A stretch of 64,000 nucleotides of DNA. It comes from Pleodorina starrii (Eukaryota > Chlorophyta > Chlorophyceae > Chlamydomonadales > Volvocaceae). Under the pieces are notes generated by a model that saw only the letters and a list, made by a program, of their open reading frames with translations, did not search any database and was not told the origin of the DNA. The stretch is taken from positions 4,625,001 to 4,689,000 of the forward strand of contig BRXU01000003.1 in NCBI GenBank assembly GCA_030267565.1. The letters run 5' to 3'. This document shows positions 25,401 to 36,260 of this stretch, in pieces. The stretch's first letter is position 1. Each line of letters starts with the position of its first letter. Both the position numbers and the translations under genes were made by a program.

Positions 25401-28400
25401 CCTGGGGCCAGGGCGCCGCCGCCTGCAGCCGACCGCCCCGGAGGACCAACACGCGGTCACACCTGGGGGGTAAAAAATGATACCGCAGCGGGGGGTGGGG
25501 GCGGGGCGGGGCGGGGTGGGGCGGGGGGGCCCATTGGGGTGGGGTGGGGTGGAGGTGGAGATGGACGTGAGGATGGGGATGGTACGACACAGCGTTGTTG
25601 GCGGGCGTTACATTCCTCGAGTGGAACGAATCCGCAAGCCGGCCCAATGGCGGGAGCCGTTACAGTGCAGCGAGCAAGTGGGTAGAAGTTTGTTTAAGTT
25701 TGTACGGCAGCCCAACCTCCAGACGTTTAGATTAACACACGGTATGTTGCAACAACTACTCCTCAGGCGCAGGGGCGGACTTCGCAGCAACCCCTGCTTA
25801 CTCGCTTGCACCGGGATTCGAGCCGGGGTTTACAGCGAGGGGCAGCTGCGCCTTTAACAACAATAAACTTACTTGGGCAGGTACTGCCTCTGGTGGGTGA
25901 CCAGCAGCCGGGTGGTGCCGCACTGGGCCAGCAGGCCCCCCGGGCCGATGGCGCGGGAAAACAGGTCCCGGCCGACCCGCGGGTCAACGGCGCTCAGCGG
26001 GTCGTCCAGCAGCGCCACCGCCGGCCGGGCGTAGCAGGCGCGCGCCAGCGCAACGCGGGCCTTCTGGCCGCCTGAGTTACGAGGAGGCGCGGGCGCATGT
26101 GCGGGCGGGCGGGCGGGCGGGCGGGCGGGGGGGGGGTGCTATGAAGATGGAACCGCAGCGGGGGGCAGAGATAAGACAGAAGGACAGGCGGGGAAGTAGC
26201 CCGGGCGGGCGCGGAAGGGGGGTGGGAAGCGTGGGGGAGGGCAACACTGAGAACCGGCAGGGCTTGCCAGTGCAGGCTGACACGCGCGTGTGCCGCAAAA
26301 CCCTAAAACCCTCACCCCGTGTGTTACAAAGCCTTACTGCCAGACACCCATCCCTCCATCCCTCCATCCTTCCATCCACCCCCCCCCACCCACCCGACAG
26401 GTTGATCCCTCTCTCCCCGAGCTCAGTTTGGTCACCCGCCGGCAAACCCGCCAGGTCGTCCGCCAAGCAGCACGCATATACGACATGGCCGTACCACTGC
26501 TCGTCCCAGGGCGAGCCGAACACTATGTTTTCGCGCACGCTGCCCGCCACAATCCAGGGGACCTGCGAACAGGGCAGGGCAGGACAGGGCAGGGACGCCA
26601 AACGTGGGTCGGGTCGGGTCGGTTCGGGTCCGCCAAATTCGGGCGCTTTTGCATTTGGTGGAGTGTGATGCGGATACCGTATTATATGCGGGGGTAAAGG
26701 TTCGGTGCCGGTCCCGACGACCCGCACGTCGCACCTCCCCGCCAGGAAGCCGCCTGTGCCGCCCCACCGGCCTTAAACAGACGACCGACGGATATCACCC
26801 CCCGCTCCGCAACCCAAACCCAACCCACCTGGGCACAATACGCCACGCGACCGCGTACAATCGGCCCACAGTCGCCGCTGTCCCCGCGGCCGCCACCACC
26901 ACCACCGCCACCATCCACCGGCCCCACAGCCGGCCCCGCACTGGCCCCGCCTGCTGTCTCCTCCTCCTCCTCCCCCTCCCCCTGCCGCTGCTGCTCCCCG
27001 CCCCTCCCCCGCAGCGGCTGCAGCTCCCCCAGCAACGCCGCCAGCAGCGAGCTCTTTCCGCTGCCAACGGCGCCGCAGATCCCCAGCAGCTCGCCAGGCG
27101 CCGCAGAGAAACGAATGCCGTACAGCGTCAGGCCGCCGCCGCCGCCACCGCCGCCAGCGGCGGCGGCGCCAGACGTGGCTGCGGACGTGGCTGCGGAGGA
27201 GGTGAGGGAGGCGCTGCCCTTTCCCTTTCCCTTCTCCTTGGCTCCGGTTCCGCCACCGCCACCGCCGCCGCCCCCCAGCGCGGTGCCGTGTGTGTCGTGG
27301 AGCAACACGTCATCTCGACCAAAGGGCCGCGCCCAGTCATAGTCCGCGCCGCGCAACGCGACGTACCCCACCGGCAACGCCGCGGCGGGGCCCGTCGCCG
27401 CCACCTCCTCCACCTCCGGGGAGCGCCTGCCGCCGCCGGCGCTGCCGCCCAGCACCATCTCCACGCTTCGTCGGATGGCGCCACCGTTGAGACCACCGTT
27501 TGCCGTTGAGGTGACCCGGGGCTCGGCGCCGCTGCCGCCGCCGTCGACGGCGCGCTCGACGTCGTTGTCGCGGTGGTGTTGGTGGTGGTGCTGTCCTGGT
27601 CGGGGCGGCTCGGGTGTGGAGAGGAATGCGTCGATGCGCTGCAGGGAGACACGCAGCTCGGTGAGGGTCTGGACAGCCAACACGAAAAAGTTGACCTGTG
27701 TGGAGGAGAATCGGCAGGGGAGGGGAGAGGGGGAGGGGTTACCCACGTATAGGCCGGAGCCCGTCAGGGGGAGGGTGGGTGCCCCACACCCCGGCATGCA
27801 TGCAGGTGCGAGCAAGCAGCTGCGGCTGGCAGCAACCTGAAGGCAAGAGGTCGGTGGCGGCCGGGTGCCGGGTGCCGGGTGGGGCCGGGCCGCTGTGGCT
27901 CCTTCGGAAGCGGGAGACCGAACTGACGAAGGGGCAGAGGTGCCGGGACCGCAACCGCAACTGCGGCTTTATCTCACCATGTAGAGCTTGGGCAGGTGCA
28001 GCAACGACAGAGAGTAGAAGACGGAGGCCACCTTGAGGGAGCCGTTGCGGGCCCTGGCAGCAGCGAGCGGGGAGGAGGGAGGGCAGGATGCGGGATGCGG
28101 GATGCGGGGCGGCAAGAGCAACGGGAGGGAGGGAGGGGGGTCAGGAAGGGGTCGGATATCCGGATATCCCCAACGAGGCGAGGCGGGGGATGTAACCGAT
28201 GGAGCAGGGAGGGTGAAGGGCAGGGCGGGAGAAGCGCGAGGCAAGGGGCGTCGACGCACGCCTTGCTGGCGGCAAAGTCAAGGGCGGGCCCTGCCCACCT
28301 GCCCCGCTCTGCTCCGCCCCTGCCTTCTGCCCCTCCCTCCAGCGATCCGACCCGACCCGACCCGACCCGGCCGCAGCCCCTCACGGCTGGCTGGGTGGCG

Positions 28401-31400
28401 CACCTGTACACCGCAAACGTGACGAAGGCCACAATGGGGGTGATGCAAAACTGCATGGCGAAGTTGACCCCCCGGATGCGCTGCATGCGCCGACTGAAAT
28501 ACGTCTCACGAGCGCGGATGGCGCGCAGCGCATCGGCGAAGGGGTCCTGCGGGCCGCCACCGCCATCAACAGCAACAGCAGCAGCAGCAGTACCATGCAT
28601 CATCATCCTCATCAGCAGCAGCAGCAGCATAAGAAGGACGGGCCTCATCGCATGCATGTCACATACCCAAATCCCACACCCACACGACCAAACACACACG
28701 TGGCATGACCACCCGGCTCCGTGGGAGGGAGGGTTAGACCCCCAGGCTGCAGCACTCGTGCTACAGCAACACACCGTAGCGGCACCCCCCTCCCCCCCAA
28801 CCAGCCCCTCCTGACCCATACCGGTAGCGGCTCAGCCGAGTACCGTATCCAAATTGTCGTCCCGGCTGAGCCAGCTGGCCGGCCGGCCAGCCAGCCAGCC
28901 GCCCCAATCACCCCACTCACCCCACAGCCCACCGTTGCCTCAATCAGCCCCAACCACCCCAACCACCCCAACCACCTCCCAGCTTACCTCCCAACTGAGC
29001 ATCTTCATGGCTAGCGCCCCCTCCACCACCTCACCAGCTAGCCGCACTCGCTCGTCCGTGCAGCGAGCCGTGTTGCGTCTGAGGAGTGTGGGTGGGCGGG
29101 CAGACGGACGGACGACGAGGGGTGCTCACGAGTAATGCGGACGACCCACCAGGACCCAGCATGAAAAGGCAAGCTGACAGGGCTTGGCTTGGCTTGGCGG
29201 GAGGGGGCGAGCAAAAGGCGGCACGCCCCGTCCTCCGGCTGCTGCTTTGTGCCCCGCTGGCCCCCCTTACCGCCCCCCACCAGTCAGTCAGTCAGTCAGC
29301 GGTGCCCCACCCCCTCGCCCCCTCACCCCCTCGCCCCCTCACCCCCTCACTCACCCCCTCGCCCCCTCACCCCCTCGCCCCCTCGCCCCCCCACCCCCTC
29401 GCCCCCTCACTCACTCACCTCAGGCCTCCGATGTATCTCACCAGTGCGCTCTGCAGCGGTATCATCGCCAGCGATGTGGCCACCCCCGCCAGCGCCGACA
29501 CAAAGTCCAGCTCCAGACTCACCTGCCACCAGCCACCAGCAGAGGGGTACAGAGGCAGAGGGGCACAGTCAGGTGGACAAGGGACAGGCAGGCAGGCAGG
29601 CAGGCAGGCGTGCAAGGGACGGGCGAAGGCAGGCAGAGGGACAGGCAGACAAGGACAGGCCGGGCAGGAACAAAGCGCAAGGCCAAAGGCCAGGGGGGGT
29701 CAGCCAGCCAGCCATCCAGCCAGGGGGTGAGCGGGCCGGCACCGCCGGGAGCCACCATTGGGACAGCAAGCGACACAGCAAGCCAGGCAGGCAGGGAAAG
29801 CCGCTCAGCCACCGATCATGGCCTTGCGAGCAGCCAGCCAACCCCGAGGCCAGCAAACAGCCCGGTGGGGTCAAGTCGGGCCGCTGCTCGACCCCATCCG
29901 CCCCCAACCCCCACCCGGGAGGCGTAGGCCGGGCAGCGGGTGCCGCGATTCAAGGCGCACCAGCCAGCCAGTCCGTCGCACCAGCCAGCCAGTCTGTCAG
30001 TTGCATCAACCGACCGACCCCCCGACCCACCCAGCCAGCCCCCCCGACCCACCATGAGCAGCACCATCGCCAGCTCCAGGGGGGCCGCCCACAGAAAGAT
30101 CCAAAACGGCATCACGTCGTCAAACCTGTGCTCGCCAGTTCGCCAGTCCACCAGTACAGCAGCAGGAGGCAGCAGGGCGGCAGCGTCGGCGCGCAGGCAG
30201 GCAGGCAGACAGGCACCGGTGATCAGTTGGGAGGCAATCCACTGGATTCACACCAAGTCACCGGACACACGTAGCGGCGCACCCACCCACCCACCCACCC
30301 AGCCACCCAGCCACCCGGGCTGCCGCAGCACCGACCAAGTCTCTGGAGCCAGAGGTCAATCCAGAACACAGAGCCCAGAGCCCCCGGGGAGCGCCGGACT
30401 TGAAACGCGCCAATCCAATCGCACCCCTCACCGCATCTCTCATCGCACCCGCCTGCCTGCCCCAGCCCCCACCCGGCCCTTCAGGTTGCCCCTCCCCACC
30501 CCGTCGCCTCGCTGCATGCCTTTCCTCGCAATCCCCGTCTCGCCCCCCTGCGCGCGCCTCCCCCTGCTCCCGACCCCGATCCCGACCCACCTGCGCACGT
30601 CATTGGATACCAAATTGACCACGTGGCCACTTGACAGGGCGCCCACCGCTGCGCTGTTCAGACGGAGCACCTGTGCAGTGGGGGGGGGAGGGCGGGCGGG
30701 GTGGGAGGGGCGGAGGGAGGGAGGGAGGGGGGGCGAAGCGTCATTGGTATTGGTTGCAGCAGCCAGCCCTCTAGAAGGGAGGGGGGGGGGGAAAACGGTC
30801 GTAGATGCCAGGAAGGGACGAGGGAGGGAGGGAAGGAAGGAAGGAGGGAAGGAAGACCGGCTGACGAGGGGCAGGGTGAGGGTGAGGGTCAGGATACCCA
30901 TCCGGACAGTACTGCAGCATCCACACACACCACACACTGCTGGCCTGACTGTCAGCCGGCTCGTCAGAATGAAGAGGCTGCCCGCGCCGACAGACAACAC
31001 AGCAAAGCCCTTTCCTTCCCGTACAGTACGGCGGATAACCAAACTTAATAACGGAACCTGACCGCTTCTCGCTACAACCCACCGCCGCCGCCACCGCTTG
31101 CCAACCGCAACGCAACGCAATGGGACACAGCGCAAGGCAACGGGACATTCCGGTCGCTCGCTCGCGCCGACGGCCTCCATCGCGCTGCGGTACCTTGGCA
31201 TGTATAGCCGACACCGCCTGCTGCCGCATGCTGAAGCCCGTCCGCATTCCGATCCTGTGGCCACACACAGAGGGAAAAGGCGGCGGAGAAGCGGTGCGCC
31301 GCGACAGCAAGAGAACACACACACACACAGAGAACACACACACACACACACAGAGAGAGGTAAGCGGCACAACCAGGAAGGGACTACGTTGGGGAGACCG

Positions 31401-33432
31401 CGGCCCGGGTCCAGGCAGTGAAGCGGTGATGGGGCTGCGTCCCCAGGACATCAGGAGGTTGATCGCCAGGAAGGGGGGCGGGGCTGCATCCCGGGGCGGC
31501 ACGACCCTGGGCACGGGAGCAGGCCAGGACGTGCGGCGGCCCCCACATTTCCCTCATCTTCCTTCCCTCTCCCTCCCCTCTCCCTCGCCCTCTCCCTGCC
31601 CGCCCACCAGAACAGCTGGTGGTGGATGATGACCATGGAGTAGCCGCACGCGCCCAACACCACCGCCCACACCCAGCCCTGCCACTGGGGGGGAGACTCC
31701 GCCGCCGCATAGGACTGCGGTACACGACAAGGTCGACAGGGCCGATAGGGAGTGAGGGAATGCGAGTATCATTATCCCGGGGGGCCGGGTCGGGTCTTGT
31801 GGAGGGCGGCAGGAGGGTGGGACGAAGCGAAGCAAAACGACGCGCGGGAGGACGACAGCACAGCAGGGTTACAGCACCGACCATGGCGGCATCGGCTGAT
31901 GTGACCCCAGGCTGTCAATTCAGGGCGAGCGGCAGGCGGCGGGGGGCCGCGCGCCGCACACACACACACACAGGTGCGCAAGCTTTGGGCCGCAGCCGTG
32001 TGGCGCTGGTCCGACGCGAGCCCCCTTCATCACACCCTAACCCCTCTTCGCCACAACGCGCTCCCCCCGCCCCTCCCCCCGCCCCCGCCCCTGCCCCCGC
32101 CCCCACCTGCAACCACCGGAGGAACTGCCGCAGCGCCACCGGCGTGCCCAGCCTGCGACAGGCGGCGATCATCAGTTCATCACGGCCTCTACCGATGCTT
32201 AGTCTCAGTTTCCTTTCCTTTTAAGGCCACTCCACGCAAGGACTGATTACAGAAGTATCGGCAGCTCCCTCGCACACCCTTGCCTCGCCCCTGCTGCGCC
32301 CACTTGCTTTTGGCCCCCGCCATCTTCCTACCACCCAAAAGAATGCCACCCAAAGGGAAAGCCGAGGGCCAGCCCCATCCGCCCCGCCGCGCCGCGCCCC
32401 GTCCCAGCAGCGCCCCGACGGCTCTCCCCCCGCACCGCCCCACACCACCCCGCACCACCCCTCGCTCCCGCTTCCTCGCTCCCGCTCCCTCGCACCCACC
32501 TCTGCCCCACCTCCACCAGGACCCAGATCGACTCCAGCACCATGGGCCACCAGTACAACCGCAGCAGGGTGATGCCCGTGAGGGTCGTCCAGGGCCGCCG
32601 GGCGGGTTGCGATCCGGTGCCGCCGCGGGGGGGTGCCGCGTAGTGGGCCTGGGGGGCGGGGGCCGGGGCCGGGGAGGCCGGGCGCGCAGAGCCGGAAGAG
32701 CAGGCCGCCGGCGCCGGGTCGGGACAGTTGGGGGGCGTGAGTGATGGTGGAGGCTGGAGGGGTGGGTTGGCTGCTGGAGGGGTGGGTTGGCTGCTGGAGG
32801 GGTGGGTTGGCTGCTGGAGGGGTGGGTTGGCTGCCCTTGAGGGCCCTGGAGGGAAAGCTGTATTTGCGGACATGGCGGCGGAGTTGACACATTCATAGGG
32901 GCTCCTTCGCGGTTATCCAGATACGGCTTTCCTGGGACCTTTCCGGAGGCGCGGGCTGGCGAAAGCGCGCCATTGCTACGTCAGGAAAGGCGCCACCTGG
33001 CGTGCGTGCGAGTTACATTGTGCCGACGCTGCCATCTCTCGGCCCCGTTTTTGCGGCACCCGGACCAAGTCCCCGCGTCACATTGCGTCACGTCATGTCA
33101 TGTGTCACGTCATGTCAGGCCATACTGTACCCTGACGTCAACCCTTTCTCCAGCCCGCCACCACACGCCGCATCTAAAGCCACTCATGCGTCAAAATTGC
33201 GTACCTTGACCTGCTCATACATTCGCTGAAAGTTGGCCGCGAGCGTGTGGGCCTCGTCGCTGGTCGGCGTCAACCATTCCACGTCGTTCTCCTCGAGTGG
33301 GCGAATTCCAGCCAGGTTCAAAATGGGGTTAACATACGAGAAGAACAAACGGCTCGTCCATGAGACGTCCGCGTAGTTTTTGGCAAGCAGCGGCGCTGCG
33401 TGCGTTGCCGCTGGCGGTCTAGCTCCCGCCAT
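19485..33432 (-). CDS. ABC transporter, subfamily C (MRP-type), full length
   Basis: Twenty-five minus-strand exons, in order: 33205-33432, 32500-32648, 32107-32152, 31608-31714, 31194-31254, 30591-30670, 30053-30125, 29419-29522, 28988-29078, 28404-28546, 27978-28053, 26829-27695, 26394-26562, 25873-26071, 24642-25462, 24050-24371, 23671-23730, 23145-23220, 22615-22794, 22065-22174, 21494-21587, 21140-21205, 20717-20882, 20077-20510 and 19485-19787; 1674 aa. The N-terminus has the MRP motif [15 protein letters not shown] and no extra TMD0. The order is TMD1; NBD1 (GAVGSGKSS at about 594, [24 protein letters not shown]); a linker of about 270 aa rich in Ala, Gly and acid; TMD2 (about 1072-1420); NBD2 (GRTGSGKSS at about 1453, [29 protein letters not shown]). 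NBD1 has Asp and NBD2 Glu after Walker B, the usual ABCC asymmetry. Such proteins export organic anions or conjugates, often into vacuoles; the substrate cannot be told here. About 110 extra residues precede the NBD1 Walker A. Confidence 0.95.
22541..22573 (+). repeat. dispersed intronic element A, copy 2
   Basis: GGGTTCCGGCCTATACCCCC then GCGGATAAC is a diverged copy, in transporter intron 19 and antisense to that gene. Confidence 0.6.
25471..25491 (-). repeat. dispersed element B, partial copy
   Basis: Read on the minus strand this is CGCTGCGGTATCATTTTTTA, matching the end of the 63381 copy. It lies just inside transporter intron 14 next to a G-rich simple repeat. Confidence 0.5.
26141..26160 (-). 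repeat. dispersed element B, partial copy
   Basis: Minus-strand CGCTGCGGTTCCATCTTCAT, in transporter intron 13, again beside a G-run. Confidence 0.45.
27735..27764 (-). repeat. dispersed intronic element A, copy 3
   Basis: Minus-strand GGGCTCCGGCCTATACGTGG then GTAACCCCTC, in transporter intron 11 and in the sense orientation of that gene. It lies about 30-40 nt before the splice acceptor at 27695. Confidence 0.7.
29318..29418 (+). repeat. CCCCCTCRC-type short tandem repeat
   Basis: Repeated CCCCCTCGC and CCCCCTCAC units fill the start of transporter intron 8. Confidence 0.8.
32757..32834 (+). repeat. 20-bp tandem repeat, about 4 copies
   Basis: GGTGGGTTGGCTGCTGGAGG is repeated in tandem within transporter intron 1. 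Confidence 0.95.
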
Positions 33433-33623
33433 CTCTACAACGGTGGGCTGTCACTGGTTGTTTGCAACTCTGGTTGCTTGCAAACACGCCTCACAGCGAT
33501 CTAGGTCCTCAATGTGTATTAAATTGAGTCATTCACGAAACCCATTACGAAATACCATAATATCCGCACAGCAGGAAGCAGAAACTAATGGCGAAGATAC
33601 ATTCGTTAGACACATGCCACCTA

Positions 33624-33628
33624 TTACA
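33624..33628 (-). terminator. candidate poly(A) signal of the 34-35.6 kb minus gene
   Basis: Minus-strand TGTAA about 430 nt beyond the proposed stop at 34055 and upstream of the transporter start. It supports a separate minus-strand transcript ending here. Confidence 0.35.
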
Positions 33629-34054
33629 AATGCTGCCGTTCGCTGATGAAACGGTCGATTCCCGTGACAATTTCAGCCACATACCGCATGTACGACGGCG
33701 CGACTGCCTGCAGCGCCGACGACTACCAACACGCCGTACCACAGCTTCGCAGCGCATCAAAATGCTTCATACGGCTTCACAATGCGCTACATTGCTTGGC
33801 CCGTAGGTCCGGGCAAGCCTTTGAATGCCATACATAAAGGGTCTGAGCACGGACTCCCAAAAAAAGTGCGGCACCGGGCAGATCTACCGGTACGTGCTGG
33901 CCCCGCGATTCACACCATCCCGCGGCGCACCCGCGGCACCTGCCCCACCACATACAGCCGCCCGGACGCCTTAGGCTGGCGCCGTGGCATAGGCGGCCGG
34001 CGCCTGCCTCTCTGCTCCGGCCCGCTGCTGTTGGTTCCCGCCGCTGCCTCCCGC

Positions 34055-35618
34055 TCATGGCCCATCCGTCACCCTCTCGGTTGCCGACGCCGACGGGCCC
34101 CCGACCGCCTTGAAGGCGCTGAACCCTGTCGTGAGCTTCTCTACCTTAGTGCGGACGCCGCGAATCTGAACCTAATCCATGATACAACCCCCCTCCGCCC
34201 CCCCTTGGCCGTCCACGAAGGAGGGCCCCGCCGCAGAGCAGGGTCAGCAGGAGGTGATTGGGGGGGTGGGGTGGGGGGTGGAGTACGGCGTTCGGTACCG
34301 GCAGAGGAGGTGACGGCGGACGAGTTGCTGGCGCTCGGCTGCTCCTCTGCAGTCCTGGGTACCGTACTTGGGTAGCATCAACCAACTAATCAGTTGTTCA
34401 GTTAATTACAGATTACTAGTTAGTGCGCTGCTCTGTTGTGTACTACTTGTACTGCTTGTACTGTGTACATTACCGGTATCATTAAGATTGACATCACCAC
34501 CAACACCCGGCTGGATCAGCGAGCGAAGCATCCGTTCCGATTCCATGTATCCATGGTTGTACCAGCCGCCAATATCCCAAAGAATATACTGCGCCAGTCA
34601 ACAACCTTGCATCCCAGTTCCAACCGTAACCCACAGAGGAACCCGCCTACGGTACTTTTAAAGCCCTAGGCCGGTTGATGCCGCTACCAGAGCAGCTATG
34701 GAGGGCAATGGAGGACTCACCACCACTCGGCTGCTGGGTTGCGGCCGGGGGGGCACTGGCCGGGGGGCACATCGTCAGTCAGGGAAGCATACATCCCGCG
34801 GCAGCGCGCGTTTAAGTACACATGTTTAGAGCCGTACTCGGGGGGCGTCTCGGAGAGTGTCGTACAGGGCATTCCGTTAATTGGCCGACGTGTCGCACGG
34901 AGTGACACTCATCAGCCACTGAGACAGACACCGGTCCGAATCTGAAGGTTACCGCAACTACCGGTACATGCAGCAGCCACCACCTCCTGTGCGGGATCCA
35001 GGAGCACGCGATACCGAGTCGCGCGTCCCGTATGCTCCCGGGGTATCGAAAAACACCGATTTGGATGTCTGGGCGCGTGGCAGGATAGGATAGGAGCACG
35101 GGCTGTGTATGGCCTGTGGCCTGTGACCACCGTGCATGTGCCTTTTCAGCTGCCCCGACTCCACTCCCTGCGAGAGGAGGAACTCGGAGCGCACTTCACG
35201 TCACTTCACGTCGAGGTTCCCCCGACAGCGATAGCACGGACACAAGCACACAACACACACAGCACACACACACACAGACGATTGACAAGGTGCAGGCACC
35301 TCAGGTAGGCTCCCACCCGTACTCCTTTCGTCCACATCCTGTGCACCGAACGGCAAGGGCTTGGAGGCGGGTGCTGCTGCCCGCCGCGCTCCCCGCCCCC
35401 GCGCCGCGCCGTGCCGCGCCGCGGGTGCTCAGGCCAGAGCCCCCCAGCGCCAGCAGGTCCTCGGGCGGATGCACTGCGTCGCCCAACGTGGTGACCGCCG
35501 CCGTAGCGGCGTCCGTGCTCCCAGCCGTCGTCCTCATCGCGATCTGACAGAGCTCGCGCTTCAGTGCGAATTCAACCTGGTCGAAATTCCGGAAACTTTC
35601 TTGCAAGTTTGCGACTCT
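34055..35618 (-). CDS. unrecognised protein, exon fragments only
   Basis: Two blocks look coding on the minus strand. The upstream block starts after a CAG acceptor at 35618 and reads RVANLQESFRNFDQVEFALK then RELCQIAMRTTAGSTDAATA, continuing to about 35300. The last block, 34055-34171, reads VQIRGVRTKVEKLTTGFSAF then KAVGGPSASATERVTDGP and a stop. A middle piece near 35127-35165 (GVESGQLKRHMH) may be another exon. Within the first block the reading frame seems to shift: SKPLPFGAQDVDERSTGGSL near 35300-35360 is in another frame, so there is either a missed intron or a sequence error. No start codon was fixed. I recognise no domain; the N-terminal part could be a short amphipathic helix. Confidence 0.35.
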
Positions 35619-35625
35619 CTGTGCT

Positions 35626-36260
35626 CATCCGCAAGCGACGGCCGAAAACAGCGGTCTTCTTGCATCCGGTCCCAGTCGCGACGCGGGATTCATCGCATTG
35701 CAATTCATCGCATAGCATTTTTGAGTTTCCACGGTTTTATAGGCTCAGTTCCCAACGGTCCTTCCTGGCATCTGTCAGACAAAAGCCAGGACAGGCCATG
35801 ACCCGTGGGTCATATAATCCTTTGCGTCAATTAACATGGCGCAGACTGGAAGAATGTACATTTCGGGTATTATGAATTTGTTGTCAGCGTACGTCCCACG
35901 ACAAACTTCCCCTTGGATTTTTGCGCGGCTTGTCGTCCGCTGACGGTACCTCCAGCGTCGTATGGCTTTACCTAGCATCGATTCGTCTCTTCTATAGAGT
36001 AAATATCCTGAGCAGTTGTACTGTCTTTGAAACAGTATTGTAGTGGAGAGTCCTTACTGAGTAATTTGGAACCCGCTCATACCCCAACAGCCAGTCACAC
36101 GGCCCGGAGTTGGTTCAATAATATTGAAGCGTATTTAATTAAAGGATAATAGATCTACCAAAGTAGGGTGCACGTGAATTGCCTTAGGAGCTAGTTGCAA
36201 GTTGCAGGTTCACTTGTGGAGTTCGCTCGCTTGCCGCGCTAGGCTTAGGCCCCCTGATAA
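35626..36260. other. intergenic, upstream of the 5-oxoprolinase gene
   Basis: An AT-richer stretch of about 630 nt between the divergent minus-strand fragment and the oxoprolinase start. It probably carries promoters for both. No element was identified with confidence. Confidence 0.4.

Noticed and set aside
3081..34500. Similar peptide-like strings GIIKID at about 3096 and 34475
   Set aside because: The shared stretch is only about 30 nt with several differences and no open frame around either copy; a transposon remnant is possible but not supportable.
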